From positions 14,099-78,098 of the forward strand of contig NZ_JBBEYB010000015.1 in assembly GCF_037482285.1 (NCBI RefSeq): a stretch of DNA of 64,000 nucleotides, written 5' to 3'. The position numbers and the translations under genes are program-made. The stretch comes from Aquabacterium sp029268225 (GTDB lineage: Bacteria > Pseudomonadota > Gammaproteobacteria > Burkholderiales > Burkholderiaceae_C). Below the pieces are notes generated by a model, which was not told where the DNA came from, did not search any database, and saw nothing but the letters and a program-made list of their open reading frames with translations. Positions 1-9,538 of the stretch are shown here, one piece after another; position 1 is the first letter of the stretch; each line of letters starts with the position of its first letter.

Positions 1-1050
1 GGATCCTTCGGTGCGCACGAACTGCAAGGTAGGTGGCGGCGGCTGGCGGCGCTGCCGAGCAGCCTGCCAGGCCGCGTAATCGGCCGCGGACATCTGCAGG
101 TCCTGCATGCGCAGCACCATGGCCTCCGCCTGCACCTCGCCCTGGTCCATGAATTCACGTGCCCGGTTGAAGTCGGCCGAGGTCAGCCCTTCCAGTCGAG
201 GCGCAATCAAGACATCCTGTGGCGTGAGCGAGCGCAGGCTTTGCTGCACATTTTGCTCGGTCAGGATGTTGATCATCTGCGCCGTCACCCCGGTCAGGGT
301 CGACAGGGTTTCACGCGGCGCCAGCGACGTGCCAATGTTGACCACGATGAGTCGCTGCGCCCCCATGGCGCGGGCCACATCGACCGGCGTGTTGTTGACC
401 AGGCCACCATCACCCAGGATGCGCCCACTGACCTCCAGCGGCGCAAAAATGCCGGGCACCGACATGCTGCTGCGCAAGGCGGTGGCCAGGTCTCCCTCGG
501 ACAGGATCACGGCCTGCCCGGTTTCCATGTCGGTCGCCACCGCACGGAAGGGGGTGGGCAGCTGATCGAAGTGGCGGACCTGGCTGGCCGACAGGGTCAG
601 GCGACGCAGATGGGCCTCCAGCACACGGCTGGAGAGCGAGCCCAACGGCGCTTTGAATCCATCGGCACCAATGCCGATTTCCAGCAAGGGGGAGACTTCG
701 AAGTCGTGCTCCTTGCGACGCTGGGACAGCTCTCGCCGCTCCACGCGGCTGGCAAACACATTGTCCCAGTCCAGTCGCTCGACTTCCCGCTCCACTTCCT
801 GTGCCGAGAGGCCGCTGGCGTACAGGCCACCGACGATGGCCCCCATGGAGGTGCCTGCGATCACATCGACCGGAATACGCTCTCGCTCCAGCACCTTGAG
901 CACCCCGACGTGAGCCAGGCCACGCGCCCCGCCACCGGACAGCACGAGGCCGACCTTGGGCCGCTCTGCCAGCGCCGAGGCCGAGAGCAAGCCGAGCAAG
1001 GCCCAGCCACAGACAGCACGCCAGCACGTGCGAAGAAAAGGGGAAAGCAT
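1..1050 (-). CDS. Patatin-like phospholipase family protein (C-terminus beyond window)
   Basis: Acyl hydrolase of the patatin/RssA fold, probably exported. The reading frame is open from an ATG at 1050 to the window edge, so 350 residues are visible and the C-terminus is missing. Residues 1-28 form a signal peptide ending SASALA. The oxyanion motif LSGGGARG is at about 37-44, the nucleophile motif GTSMG has Ser68, and the catalytic Asp is D214 in DGG. The last visible residues, a proline run followed by LQFVRTEGS, resemble the linker into a POTRA domain, so the full protein may be a PlpD/FplA-type (type Vd) autotransporter with a C-terminal barrel. That part is inference, because the barrel would lie outside the window. 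It is transcribed away from the DUF3149 gene. Confidence 0.9.
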   Translation of the reverse strand, partial: MLSPFLRTCWRAVCGWALLGLLSASALAERPKVGLVLSGGGARGLAHVGVLKVLERERIPVDVIAGTSMGAIVGGLYASGLSAQEVEREVERLDWDNVFASRVERRELSQRRKEHDFEVSPLLEIGIGADGFKAPLGSLSSRVLEAHLRRLTLSASQVRHFDQLPTPFRAVATDMETGQAVILSEGDLATALRSSMSVPGIFAPLEVSGRILGDGGLVNNTPVDVARAMGAQRLIVVNIGTSLAPRETLSTLTGVTAQMINILTEQNVQQSLRSLTPQDVLIAPRLEGLTSADFNRAREFMDQGEVQAEAMVLRMQDLQMSAADYAAWQAARQRRQPPPPTLQFVRTEGS

Positions 1051-1180
1051 GTGGCAGATTGTGCCGCGTCAAAGCCGCTTGCCAAAGCCGCGCAAGGCGC
1101 ATACAAACTTGATCCAAGTCAGAACGCCCTGGCTCAATCCGCGGTTTGATAGATCCAAGAAAGCACAACGGAGAACCATC

Positions 1181-1348
1181 ATGCAAGCATTGACCGACTT
1201 CCTGACCACCGACTATGGCCTGATGAGCTTGGCCGTGATTGCCTTCATGTTCGTCATGCTGGGCTACATCGCTTGGTACGTTGCTCAACACGTCAAGCAA
1301 GACACCGAGCGACATGACAAGGATGTGCGCGAGGGCCGCGCTCACTGA
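1181..1348 (+). CDS. DUF3149 small membrane protein
   Basis: A 55-residue protein with one hydrophobic segment (about residues 13-36, GLMSLAVIAFMFVMLGYIAWYV) and a short charged tail (KQDTERHDKDVREGRAH). Size, the N-terminal DFLTTDYGLMSL pattern and the membrane segment fit DUF3149, a proteobacterial family of unknown function. The ATG at 1181 is preceded by GGAGAACC, an acceptable ribosome binding site. The gene stands alone between the divergent patatin gene and the convergent groESL operon and shares the terminator at 1368-1398. No function can be assigned; a role as a small inner-membrane accessory peptide is only a guess. Confidence 0.8.
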   Translation: MQALTDFLTTDYGLMSLAVIAFMFVMLGYIAWYVAQHVKQDTERHDKDVREGRAH

Positions 1349-1367
1349 GCCAGTTCCTGCAGACATG

Positions 1368-1398
1368 AAAAAAGGCCGCTGAACCCAGCGGCCTTTTT
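1368..1398. terminator. Bidirectional Rho-independent terminator
   Basis: The stem is AAAGGCCGCT (1371-1380) with AGCGGCCTTT (1387-1396) around a 6-nt loop, with a T run on each strand. It lies between the convergent DUF3149 gene and groL and should end both transcripts. Confidence 0.9.
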
Positions 1399-1454
1399 CT
1401 TTGGTCTGGCTGAAGTTGCCAGGCGACAGGTGCGGCGAACCGCACCTCAGGGCA

Positions 1455-3107
<1,653 letters not shown>

Positions 3108-3163
3108 GTGTATTTCTCCGAATTCAGTGAATCAATGGATGGGGATTTGCGCAGGGCGTCGGA

Positions 3164-3454
3164 TTACTTCTCGACGACGGCAAACAGGTCTTCTTCGCGC
3201 ATGACCAGCAGCTCTTCGCCATCGACCTTGACGGTCTGGCCGGAGTACTTGCCGAACAGGACGCGATCGCCCACCTTGACGTTCAAGGCCACAAACTCAC
3301 CCTTGTCATTGCGCTTGCCAGGGCCAACGGCCAGCACTTCGCCTTGGTCAGGCTTCTCGGCAGCGTTGTCGGGGATGATGATGCCCAGGGCGGTCTTGGT
3401 TTCTTGTTCCAGGCGCTTGACGATCACGCGATCGTGCAGGGGACGCAGTTTCAT
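3164..3454 (-). CDS. groS: Co-chaperonin GroES (Hsp10)
   Basis: Heptameric lid of the GroEL chamber. The start is placed at the ATG at 3454 (MKLRPLHDRVIVKRL), which gives 96 residues, the usual GroES size. An upstream in-frame ATG at 3478 would add eight residues not seen in the family, and GGAG sits just before the chosen ATG. The mobile-loop segment (EQETKTALGIIIPDNAAEK) and the C-terminal beta strands are intact. It is the first gene of the operon; its leader carries the CIRCE element about 110 nt upstream. Confidence 0.98.
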   Translation of the reverse strand: MKLRPLHDRVIVKRLEQETKTALGIIIPDNAAEKPDQGEVLAVGPGKRNDKGEFVALNVKVGDRVLFGKYSGQTVKVDGEELLVMREEDLFAVVEK

Positions 3455-3561
3455 GACTTCTCCAGTCTCTTGAGACATCGGTTTGACAATGGATTCGACG
3501 TGAGTGAATGCTCACATCGACGGTACGAATGTGGGGCTCAGCCGCCGCAGCGACCTCACCA

Positions 3562-3588
3562 TTAGCACTCACATTCAGCGAGTGCTAA
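3562..3588 (-). promoter_or_regulatory. CIRCE operator (HrcA-binding site) of groESL
   Basis: A perfect inverted repeat TTAGCACTC-N9-GAGTGCTAA (arms 3562-3570 and 3580-3588), identical to the consensus CIRCE. It begins 3 nt downstream of the -10 hexamer in the groS direction, where bound HrcA would block initiation. CIRCE is the known HrcA target for heat-shock genes. Confidence 0.97.
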
Positions 3589-3591
3589 CAG

Positions 3592-3620
3592 ATTATAGGG
3601 ACGCTCCGAGACATTTCAAG
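3592..3620 (-). promoter_or_regulatory. groESL promoter, overlapping sigma32 and sigma70 consensus
   Basis: Read on the minus strand there is CTTGAAA (3614-3620), 13 nt, then CCCTATAAT (3592-3600). This fits the sigma32 layout (CTTGAAA, 13-15 nt, CCCCAT-like -10) and also the sigma70 layout (TTGAAA, 16 nt, TATAAT). The CIRCE operator abuts its downstream end. Confidence 0.85.
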
Positions 3621-3639
3621 GGGCATTTCGACAGACACT

Positions 3640-4374
3640 TCACCCGCGCAGCGCAGATGGCGGCCAGCAATTGGTCAACAGCATCTCGTCCAGCGACCGA
3701 CCGTGGCGCCAGTCTTCCAGCTCCAGCATCGGAGCGTCATAAAACTGAGGCACAGGCCCCAGACACAGGATCGCAATGGGCTGAGCGGTGTCAGGCAGTT
3801 GCAGCTCATGCGCCAATGCAACGGGATCGAACATGGAGACCCATCCCATGCCCAGATTCTCGACACGCGCAGCCAACCACAGGTTCTGGATCGCACATGC
3901 CACCGAGCACAGGGCCATTTCCTTGGGCATGGTGCGGCGGCCAAACACGGTGCCATCGTCAGGCGCCAGGACCACCACGAGCAGCTCGGCACACTCCCGA
4001 ATGCCCTCAACCTTGAGCTGCATGAAGGCGTCGCCGCGCTCGCCCAGGGCCTCGCAGGTCTTCAGCCGCTCGGCCTCGACCAACTCGGCGATGCGCCGAC
4101 GCAAGCTGGTATCGGTGATGCGCACGAAGCGCCAAGGCTGCATGAGCCCGACCGATGGAGCGTGGTGAGCCGCTTGCAGCAAGCGCCGCAACACCTCGGG
4201 CGCGACGGAAGCACCTGGCGTGAAGTGGCGCATGTCGCGCCGCGCCTGAACCAGTTGATGGAACGCCGCGCGGTCTTGCGCAGAAAACACATGCCCGCCT
4301 GGTGCCTCGACGGCAGCGTGGTCGCGGCACCCCGTCGATTCAGCGGGATCACTGACGTGGGCTTGACCTGACAT
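3640..4374 (-). CDS. bluB: 5,6-dimethylbenzimidazole synthase (BluB), nitroreductase family
   Basis: BluB cleaves FMNH2 with O2 to make 5,6-dimethylbenzimidazole, the lower ligand of cobalamin. The 244-residue product has the family N-terminal signature RRDMRHF (about 45-51) and AAHHAPSVGLMQPWRFV, then the central VVVLAPDD and the LGMGWVSMFDP segment typical of BluB rather than generic nitroreductases. The ATG at 4374 (MSGQAHV) is chosen over an upstream in-frame start because the extra residues look non-coding; the ribosome site is weak. No other cobalamin gene and no cobalamin riboswitch is visible nearby. It follows cysB in the same direction but with about 140 nt between them. Confidence 0.88.
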   Translation of the reverse strand: MSGQAHVSDPAESTGCRDHAAVEAPGGHVFSAQDRAAFHQLVQARRDMRHFTPGASVAPEVLRRLLQAAHHAPSVGLMQPWRFVRITDTSLRRRIAELVEAERLKTCEALGERGDAFMQLKVEGIRECAELLVVVLAPDDGTVFGRRTMPKEMALCSVACAIQNLWLAARVENLGMGWVSMFDPVALAHELQLPDTAQPIAILCLGPVPQFYDAPMLELEDWRHGRSLDEMLLTNCWPPSALRG

Positions 4375-4515
4375 GAGGGGCGGGTAACCGTTGGCATGGC
4401 AGGACGCCACCGCTCCAATTGTATCGATGCGTGCCGTCCACCCCGCTACTTCAGCGTGCCTGGGGCCAGCTGTCACGCAGGCTCAAGCCCGGCCACTCAC
4501 CCGAGCACACAGGAC

Positions 4516-5454
4516 TCATGCTGCGTGGTCGTTGGCCTGCCTCACCGCCTGCTCCACCACCTCACGGGTCAACGGAGGTGCAAAGGTCTCGATGAAGCCA
4601 TAGACATACCCGCGCAAAAAAGCGCCGCGGCGGAAGGCCAGCCGGGTCATGTTGATGGCGAACACGTGGCCGGCGTCGATGGCACGCAGGTTGCGGTCGC
4701 GATCCGGATCGAAGGCGATCGACGCCACCACTCCCACGCCCATGCCCAGCTCTACATAGGTCTTGATCACGTCCGCATCCATGGCCGACAGCACGATGCT
4801 GGGCTTGAGCCCTTCTTTGGCAAAGGCCTCGTCGATGTGCGAGCGACCAGTGAAGCCCTCGTCGTAGGTGATCATCGGGAAACGGGCGAGGCGTGCGAGG
4901 GTCAAGGGCTCGCCATCGAGCAAGGGGTGATCGGGCGGCACCACCACGCTGTGGGTCCAGCTGTAGCAAGGCAAGGTCACCAGCTGGTCATATTGGTCCA
5001 GGGCTTCGGTGGCGATGCCGATGTCGGCTTCACCATTGATGAGCATCTGGGCCACCTGACGTGGCGACCCCTGGTGCAGGCTGAGCGTGACCTGCGGGTA
5101 CAGCTGCCGAAAGTCCTTCACAGCGCCTGGCAGTGCATAACGCGCCTGCGAGTGGGTGGCCGCCAGTGACAGTGGCCCGACATCGTGCGAGGCGCAATCG
5201 CGCGCGGCCTGGCGCAGGTTCTCTGCCTCGCGCAACAGACGCTCCACCACCGGTAGCAGCTGCTGACCAGGTGGGGTCATGCCCGTGAGGCGCTTGCCCA
5301 CGCGCTGGAACAACTCCACGCCCAACTCGTCTTCGAGCTCGCGGATCTGACGGCTCACGCCAGGTTGCGAGGTGTGCAGTGCGTTGGCCACCTCGGTCAG
5401 GTTGAACCCCCGCCGAACGGCCTCCCTGACCGAACGCAATTGCTGAAAGTTCAT
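4516..5454 (-). CDS. cysB: CysB-family LysR transcriptional regulator of sulfur assimilation
   Basis: A 312-residue LysR-type regulator. The winged HTH occupies about residues 1-60 (LTEVANALHTSQPGVSRQIRELEDELGVELF), followed by a CysB/Cbl-type effector domain (TTHSQARYALPGAVKDF-like segment written here as ATHSQARYALP, then GEADIGIATEAL and ITYDEGFTGRSHID). These match CysB, which senses O-acetylserine and sulfate/thiosulfate and activates sulfate uptake genes. Its ATG overlaps the cysA stop by 4 nt (ATGA), so it is translationally coupled to the transporter it is expected to control. In E. coli cysB lies elsewhere; its place at the end of the cys operon is a Burkholderiales habit. Confidence 0.93.
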   Translation of the reverse strand: MNFQQLRSVREAVRRGFNLTEVANALHTSQPGVSRQIRELEDELGVELFQRVGKRLTGMTPPGQQLLPVVERLLREAENLRQAARDCASHDVGPLSLAATHSQARYALPGAVKDFRQLYPQVTLSLHQGSPRQVAQMLINGEADIGIATEALDQYDQLVTLPCYSWTHSVVVPPDHPLLDGEPLTLARLARFPMITYDEGFTGRSHIDEAFAKEGLKPSIVLSAMDADVIKTYVELGMGVGVVASIAFDPDRDRNLRAIDAGHVFAINMTRLAFRRGAFLRGYVYGFIETFAPPLTREVVEQAVRQANDHAA

Positions 5455-6509
5455 GCTGCCCCCGCCTGTGCCGGCGCTTCAAAGTGGCGCACGCGACGTG
5501 CCTTGAGGTGGGCGATCTGGCCCACGACCAGGACGCCGGCATCTCGCAGCGCCGCATACTCGTCACGCGAGAGCTCGACCTCGATTTCGCCCTTGCCATC
5601 GCCGCGCTCAAAAGCCAGGCGGGTGTTCGGACCCACGGTCAGCACGTCGATCAAGGTGGCGGCCACGCTGCCCTCGGCGGGCTGGGCCAGCACCTGCACC
5701 TCGTGCGGACGCACGTAACTCACCGACTGAGCCTGCCCGGCATCACCCGCCACGGCGCCTTGCGCGTGGTCACGCCCGTGGAACAGGTTGACGTCGCCCA
5801 GGAATTTGAGCACGAAAGGTGTGGCGGGGTGGTCGTAGACCTCATCCGGGGCACCCACCTGCTCGATGCGGCCCTGGTTCATCACCACGATGCGGTCGGC
5901 CACTTCCATGGCTTCTTCCTGGTCGTGGGTCACGAAGACGCTGGTGATGTGCATTTCATCGTGCAGGCGACGCAGCCAGCGGCGCAGTTCCTTGCGCACC
6001 TTGGCATCCAGGGCGCCGAAGGGCTCGTCGAGCAGCAGCACCTTGGGCTCCACCGCCAGGGCACGCGCCAAGGCGATGCGCTGACGCTGACCACCGGACA
6101 ACTGGTGCGGATAGCGGTCGGCAATCCAGTCGAGTTGCACCAGCTTGAGCAGCTCGGTGACCTTCTTTCGGATCTCGGCTTCCGGTGGACGCGTGGCCTT
6201 GGGGCGCACCCGCAGGCCGAAGGCCACGTTCTCGAAGATCGTCATGTGGCCGAACAGCGCGTAATGCTGGAACACGAAGCCCACATTGCGCTCGCGCACG
6301 GCCACATGGGTGGTGTCTTCGCCGTTGAACAGCACGGTGCCACTGTCAGGGGTTTCCAGGCCGGCAATGATGCGCAGCAAGGAGGTTTTGCCCGAGCCCG
6401 AAGGGCCCAACAAGGCGACCAACTCCCCCGAAGGGATGTTCAGGTTCAGGTTGTCGCACACCACGGTCTGACCGAAACGCTTGGCCAGGTTCTTGACTTC
6501 GATGCTCAT
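5451..6509 (-). CDS. cysA: Sulfate/thiosulfate ABC transporter ATP-binding protein CysA
   Basis: A 352-residue ATPase of the CysTWA sulfate importer. Walker A is GPSGSGKTSLLR (about 34-45), the signature is LSGGQRQRIALARAL, Walker B is VLLLDEPFGALD, and the H-loop is VFVTHDQEEAMEVAD. A C-terminal regulatory/TOBE-like extension (about 240-352) is present, as usual for CysA. It overlaps cysW upstream and cysB downstream by 4 nt each (ATGA), indicating a single translationally coupled operon. Confidence 0.97.
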   Translation of the reverse strand: MSIEVKNLAKRFGQTVVCDNLNLNIPSGELVALLGPSGSGKTSLLRIIAGLETPDSGTVLFNGEDTTHVAVRERNVGFVFQHYALFGHMTIFENVAFGLRVRPKATRPPEAEIRKKVTELLKLVQLDWIADRYPHQLSGGQRQRIALARALAVEPKVLLLDEPFGALDAKVRKELRRWLRRLHDEMHITSVFVTHDQEEAMEVADRIVVMNQGRIEQVGAPDEVYDHPATPFVLKFLGDVNLFHGRDHAQGAVAGDAGQAQSVSYVRPHEVQVLAQPAEGSVAATLIDVLTVGPNTRLAFERGDGKGEIEVELSRDEYAALRDAGVLVVGQIAHLKARRVRHFEAPAQAGAA

Positions 6510-7420
6510 GCTGCCGCTCCGGCTTGCTGGGCCTGGGCCATCTGCTGATGGACCCGGCGTTCAACGATGTATTTGAGGACCAGGGTGACCAGCGCCAGGC
6601 TGGCCAGCAGGGACGCGACGGCGAACGACGCGGCGAACTGGTACTCGTTGTAAAGGATCTCGATGTGCAGGGGCATGGTGTTGGTCTCGCCCCGGATGTG
6701 GCCCGACACCACCGACACGGCCCCGAACTCACCCATGGCGCGGGCGTTACACAGGATCACGCCGTAGAGCAGACCCCACTTCACATTCGGCAGCGTCACC
6801 TTCCAGAAGGTTTGCCAGCCCGAGGCGCCCAGCACGCGGGCGGCCTCTTCCTGCTCCTGGCCCTGCGCCTGCATCAGCGGGATCAGCTCACGCGCCACAA
6901 AGGGGAAGGTCACGAAGATGGTGGCCAGCACGATGCCCGGCACCGCGAAGATCACCTTCAAATCGTGCGCCATCAGCCATTCGCCAAACCAGCCTTGCAG
7001 GCCGAACACCAGCACATAGATCAAACCGGCGATCACAGGTGAGACCGAGAACGGCAGGTCGATCAGGGTGAGCAGCACGCTCTTGCCACGGAAGTCGAAC
7101 TTGGCAATGGCCCAGGCGGCCGACACGCCGAACACCAGGTTCAGCGGCACCGAGATGGCCGCCGCGATCAGGGTCAGCCACATGGCGGACACTGCATCGG
7201 CCTCGGTGATGGCGGCGACATAGACCTCCCAGCCTTTCTTGAAAGCCTCGAAGAAGACCGACACCAGCGGCACAAACAGGAACAAGGACAAAAACACCAG
7301 CGCCACGCCGATCAAGACGCGACGCACCCACACCGGCTCGGTGGTGGCACGGGCCACATTCGGCGGGGCCACGCTCTGCACCGGCAAGGGTTGGGCCACA
7401 GACACAGCACTCATGGTCAC
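6506..7420 (-). CDS. cysW: Sulfate ABC transporter permease CysW
   Basis: A 304-residue inner-membrane permease with about six transmembrane segments and the binding-protein-dependent transport (EAA) loop EEAARVLGASGWQTFWKVTLPNVKWGL, written here in parts (EEAARVLGASG; FWKVTLPNVKWG). It pairs with CysT to form the sulfate channel. The start at 7420 is preceded by GAGAGG. It lies 8 nt after cysT and overlaps cysA by 4 nt. Confidence 0.95.
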   Translation of the reverse strand: MTMSAVSVAQPLPVQSVAPPNVARATTEPVWVRRVLIGVALVFLSLFLFVPLVSVFFEAFKKGWEVYVAAITEADAVSAMWLTLIAAAISVPLNLVFGVSAAWAIAKFDFRGKSVLLTLIDLPFSVSPVIAGLIYVLVFGLQGWFGEWLMAHDLKVIFAVPGIVLATIFVTFPFVARELIPLMQAQGQEQEEAARVLGASGWQTFWKVTLPNVKWGLLYGVILCNARAMGEFGAVSVVSGHIRGETNTMPLHIEILYNEYQFAASFAVASLLASLALVTLVLKYIVERRVHQQMAQAQQAGAAA

Positions 7421-7428
7421 AACCTCTC

Positions 7429-8271
7429 TTACTTGCCCTGGCGCTTGCGCGTCCAGGCCTGCAAGCCATTGATGGCCAGCAGCATGATGAAGGACATCAC
7501 CAGCATCACCACGGCGATCGAGGTGGCTCCGGCGTAGTCGTATTGCTCGAGCTTGGTGATGATCAGCAGCGGCGTGATCTCGGACACCATCGGCATGTTG
7601 CCGGCGATGAAGATGATGGAGCCGTACTCACCCAGGGCGCGGGCAAAGGCCAGCGCAAACCCGGTCAGCAAGGCGGGCATCACGATAGGCAGGATCACCT
7701 TGGTGAAACTCTGCCAGCGGCTGGCGCCCAAGGTCGCGGCCGCTTCTTCCAGTTCGGAGGCCATGTCTTCGAGCACCGGTTGCACCGTGCGCACGACAAA
7801 GGGCAGCCCGATGAAGGTCATCGCCACAAAGACCCCGATGGGTGTGAAGGACACCTTGAGCCCCAGGGGCTCCAGGTACTGCCCGATCCAGCCATTGGCC
7901 GAGTACAGGCCCGTCAACGTGATGCCGGCCACGGCCGTGGGCAGCGCAAACGGCAGGTCCACCAGCGCATCGACGATGCGCCGCCCGAAGAAGTCATAAC
8001 GCACCAGTACCCAGGCCACCAGCAGCCCGAACACGCCATTGATCACCGCAGCCAGCAAGGAGGCCCCAAAGGTCAGCTTGTAGGAGGCCACCACGCGCGG
8101 CGAGGTGACCACCTCCATGAACTGATCCCAGGTGAGCTCGGTGCTGCGCAGGAAGGTGGCGCTCAAGGGAATGAGCACGATCAGACACAGGTAGGTGAGC
8201 GTGAGCCCCAGTGCCAGATCGAAGCCGGGGAGCACGGTGTGCCGCCGCAGCAGGGTTTTGGACAAAATCAT
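7429..8271 (-). CDS. cysT: Sulfate ABC transporter permease CysT (CysU)
   Basis: A 280-residue permease partner of CysW with about six transmembrane helices (first one LGLTLTYLCLIVLIPL) and the EAA motif LEEAAATLGASRWQSF. The ATG at 8271 is 30 nt after the sbp stop, within the same operon. Family knowledge places it in the inner membrane with CysW and CysA, receiving sulfate from the periplasmic binding protein. Confidence 0.95.
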   Translation of the reverse strand: MILSKTLLRRHTVLPGFDLALGLTLTYLCLIVLIPLSATFLRSTELTWDQFMEVVTSPRVVASYKLTFGASLLAAVINGVFGLLVAWVLVRYDFFGRRIVDALVDLPFALPTAVAGITLTGLYSANGWIGQYLEPLGLKVSFTPIGVFVAMTFIGLPFVVRTVQPVLEDMASELEEAAATLGASRWQSFTKVILPIVMPALLTGFALAFARALGEYGSIIFIAGNMPMVSEITPLLIITKLEQYDYAGATSIAVVMLVMSFIMLLAINGLQAWTRKRQGK

Positions 8272-8301
8272 GACAACTCGCTTGGAGAACGACGGCGCGG
8301 C

Positions 8302-9327
8302 TTACTTGTTGCGGCGAGCGCCGAGGGTGATCTGGTCGTAGATGCCACCGTCCTTGAAGTGGTCAGCCTGGGCCTTGCGCCAGCTGCCGAACACCTCGTC
8401 CACCGTGAAGGTCGACACCGGCAGGAAGGCCGACTTGTACTGGGCCAGCACCTGGGGCGAGCGCGGACGCAGGTGGAACTTGGCCGCGATCTGCTGGCCT
8501 TCGTCGGACCACAGGTACTTCAGATAGGCCTCGGCCTGCTTGCGTGTGCCCTTCTTGTCGACCACCTTGTCCACCACGCTGACCGGGTTCTCGGCCAGGA
8601 TGGTGATCTTGGGATAGACCACCTGGTAGTCGCCGTTGAACTCGTTCTGGATCAGGGGCACCTCGCTCTCGAAGGTGACCAGGGCATCGCCCATGTTGCG
8701 CTGGGCGAAGGTTGTGGTGGCGGCGCGGCCACCGCCGTCGAACACCGGCACGTTCGCAAAAATCTTGCTCACCAGGGCACGGGCCTGCTCAGGCTTGCCG
8801 CCGGTCTTGATCACCGAGCCCCAGGCGGCGAGGTAGGTGTAGCGGCCGTTGCCCGCCGTCTTGGGGTTGGGGATGATGACCGACACGCCCGGCTTGGCCA
8901 GGTCTGCCCAGTCCTTGATGCCCTTGGGGTTGCCCTTGCGCACCAGAATCACAGTGACGGACGTGGTGGGGGCGCTGTTGTTCGGGAAGCGCTTGGCCCA
9001 GTCCACGGGCACCAGCGCACCGCGGTCGGCGAGGATGTCAATGTCGCTGGCCTGGTTCATGGTGATCACATCGGCCGCCAGACCGGCGATGACGCTGCCG
9101 GCTTGCTTGCTGGAGCCGCCGTGAGACTGGTTGATGTTCACGGTCTCGCCCGTGGTCTGCTTCCAATGTTTGGCGAAAGCGACGTTGTAGGCCTTGTAGA
9201 ACTCGCGGCTGACGTCGTAGCTGACGTTGAGCAGGTTGGTGTCGGCCTGGGCACCGGCGCTCAGGCCCGAGGCGATGACCGCCACCGCGGTCAGACGAAG
9301 CAAGGAGGTCTTCAAAGAAAACAGCAT
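8302..9327 (-). CDS. sbp: Periplasmic sulfate-binding protein, first gene of the cys operon
   Basis: A 341-residue solute-binding protein. A cleavable signal peptide (about 1-28, ending GLSAGAQA) precedes the mature start DTNLLNVSYDVSREFY, the hallmark of Sbp/CysP. Family signatures are SHGGSSKQAGSVIAGL and NPKTAGNGRYTYLAAWG. It should deliver sulfate (or thiosulfate) to CysTW. It is the promoter-proximal gene of sbp-cysT-cysW-cysA-cysB. A paralogue sits just upstream at 9539-10585, with its own terminator between the two. The sequence does not separate sulfate from thiosulfate preference. Confidence 0.94.
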   Translation of the reverse strand: MLFSLKTSLLRLTAVAVIASGLSAGAQADTNLLNVSYDVSREFYKAYNVAFAKHWKQTTGETVNINQSHGGSSKQAGSVIAGLAADVITMNQASDIDILADRGALVPVDWAKRFPNNSAPTTSVTVILVRKGNPKGIKDWADLAKPGVSVIIPNPKTAGNGRYTYLAAWGSVIKTGGKPEQARALVSKIFANVPVFDGGGRAATTTFAQRNMGDALVTFESEVPLIQNEFNGDYQVVYPKITILAENPVSVVDKVVDKKGTRKQAEAYLKYLWSDEGQQIAAKFHLRPRSPQVLAQYKSAFLPVSTFTVDEVFGSWRKAQADHFKDGGIYDQITLGARRNK

Positions 9328-9357
9328 GACAAGGCCCTTTCTAGATGCAATGAAGGC

Positions 9358-9385
9358 ATGTTAGGGACGTGACCTCATTCGACAA
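9358..9385 (-). promoter_or_regulatory. Candidate promoter of the sbp-cysTWAB operon
   Basis: On the minus strand there is TTGTCG (9380-9385), a 16-nt spacer and TAACAT (9358-9363), 31 nt before the sbp start. The A/T-rich stretch just upstream (about 9386-9420) is where a CysB site would be expected, but I cannot define one. Confidence 0.4.
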
Positions 9386-9432
9386 ACAACTGATTTCTTA
9401 CTTGCTTATGCACGAAACGACAATGAGGCACG

Positions 9433-9466
9433 AAAAAAGGGGCTGCCCCTGTGTGAAGCAGCCCCC
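9433..9466 (-). terminator. Rho-independent terminator after the second sulfate-binding gene
   Basis: Arms GGGGCTGC (9439-9446) and GCAGCCCC (9458-9465) are followed on the minus strand by six T residues (9433-9438). It separates the upstream binding-protein gene from the cys operon. Confidence 0.88.
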
Positions 9467-9538
9467 AAGATGCAGCGGCGCGACCTCCATCCCTGCGCCG
9501 GCACCACCCCACTGGATGTTGATGCGTGTGTCTGAGTT

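Noticed and set aside
4375..4515. Cobalamin riboswitch upstream of bluB
   Set aside because: The interval shows no B12-box-like sequence or the expected long structured leader.
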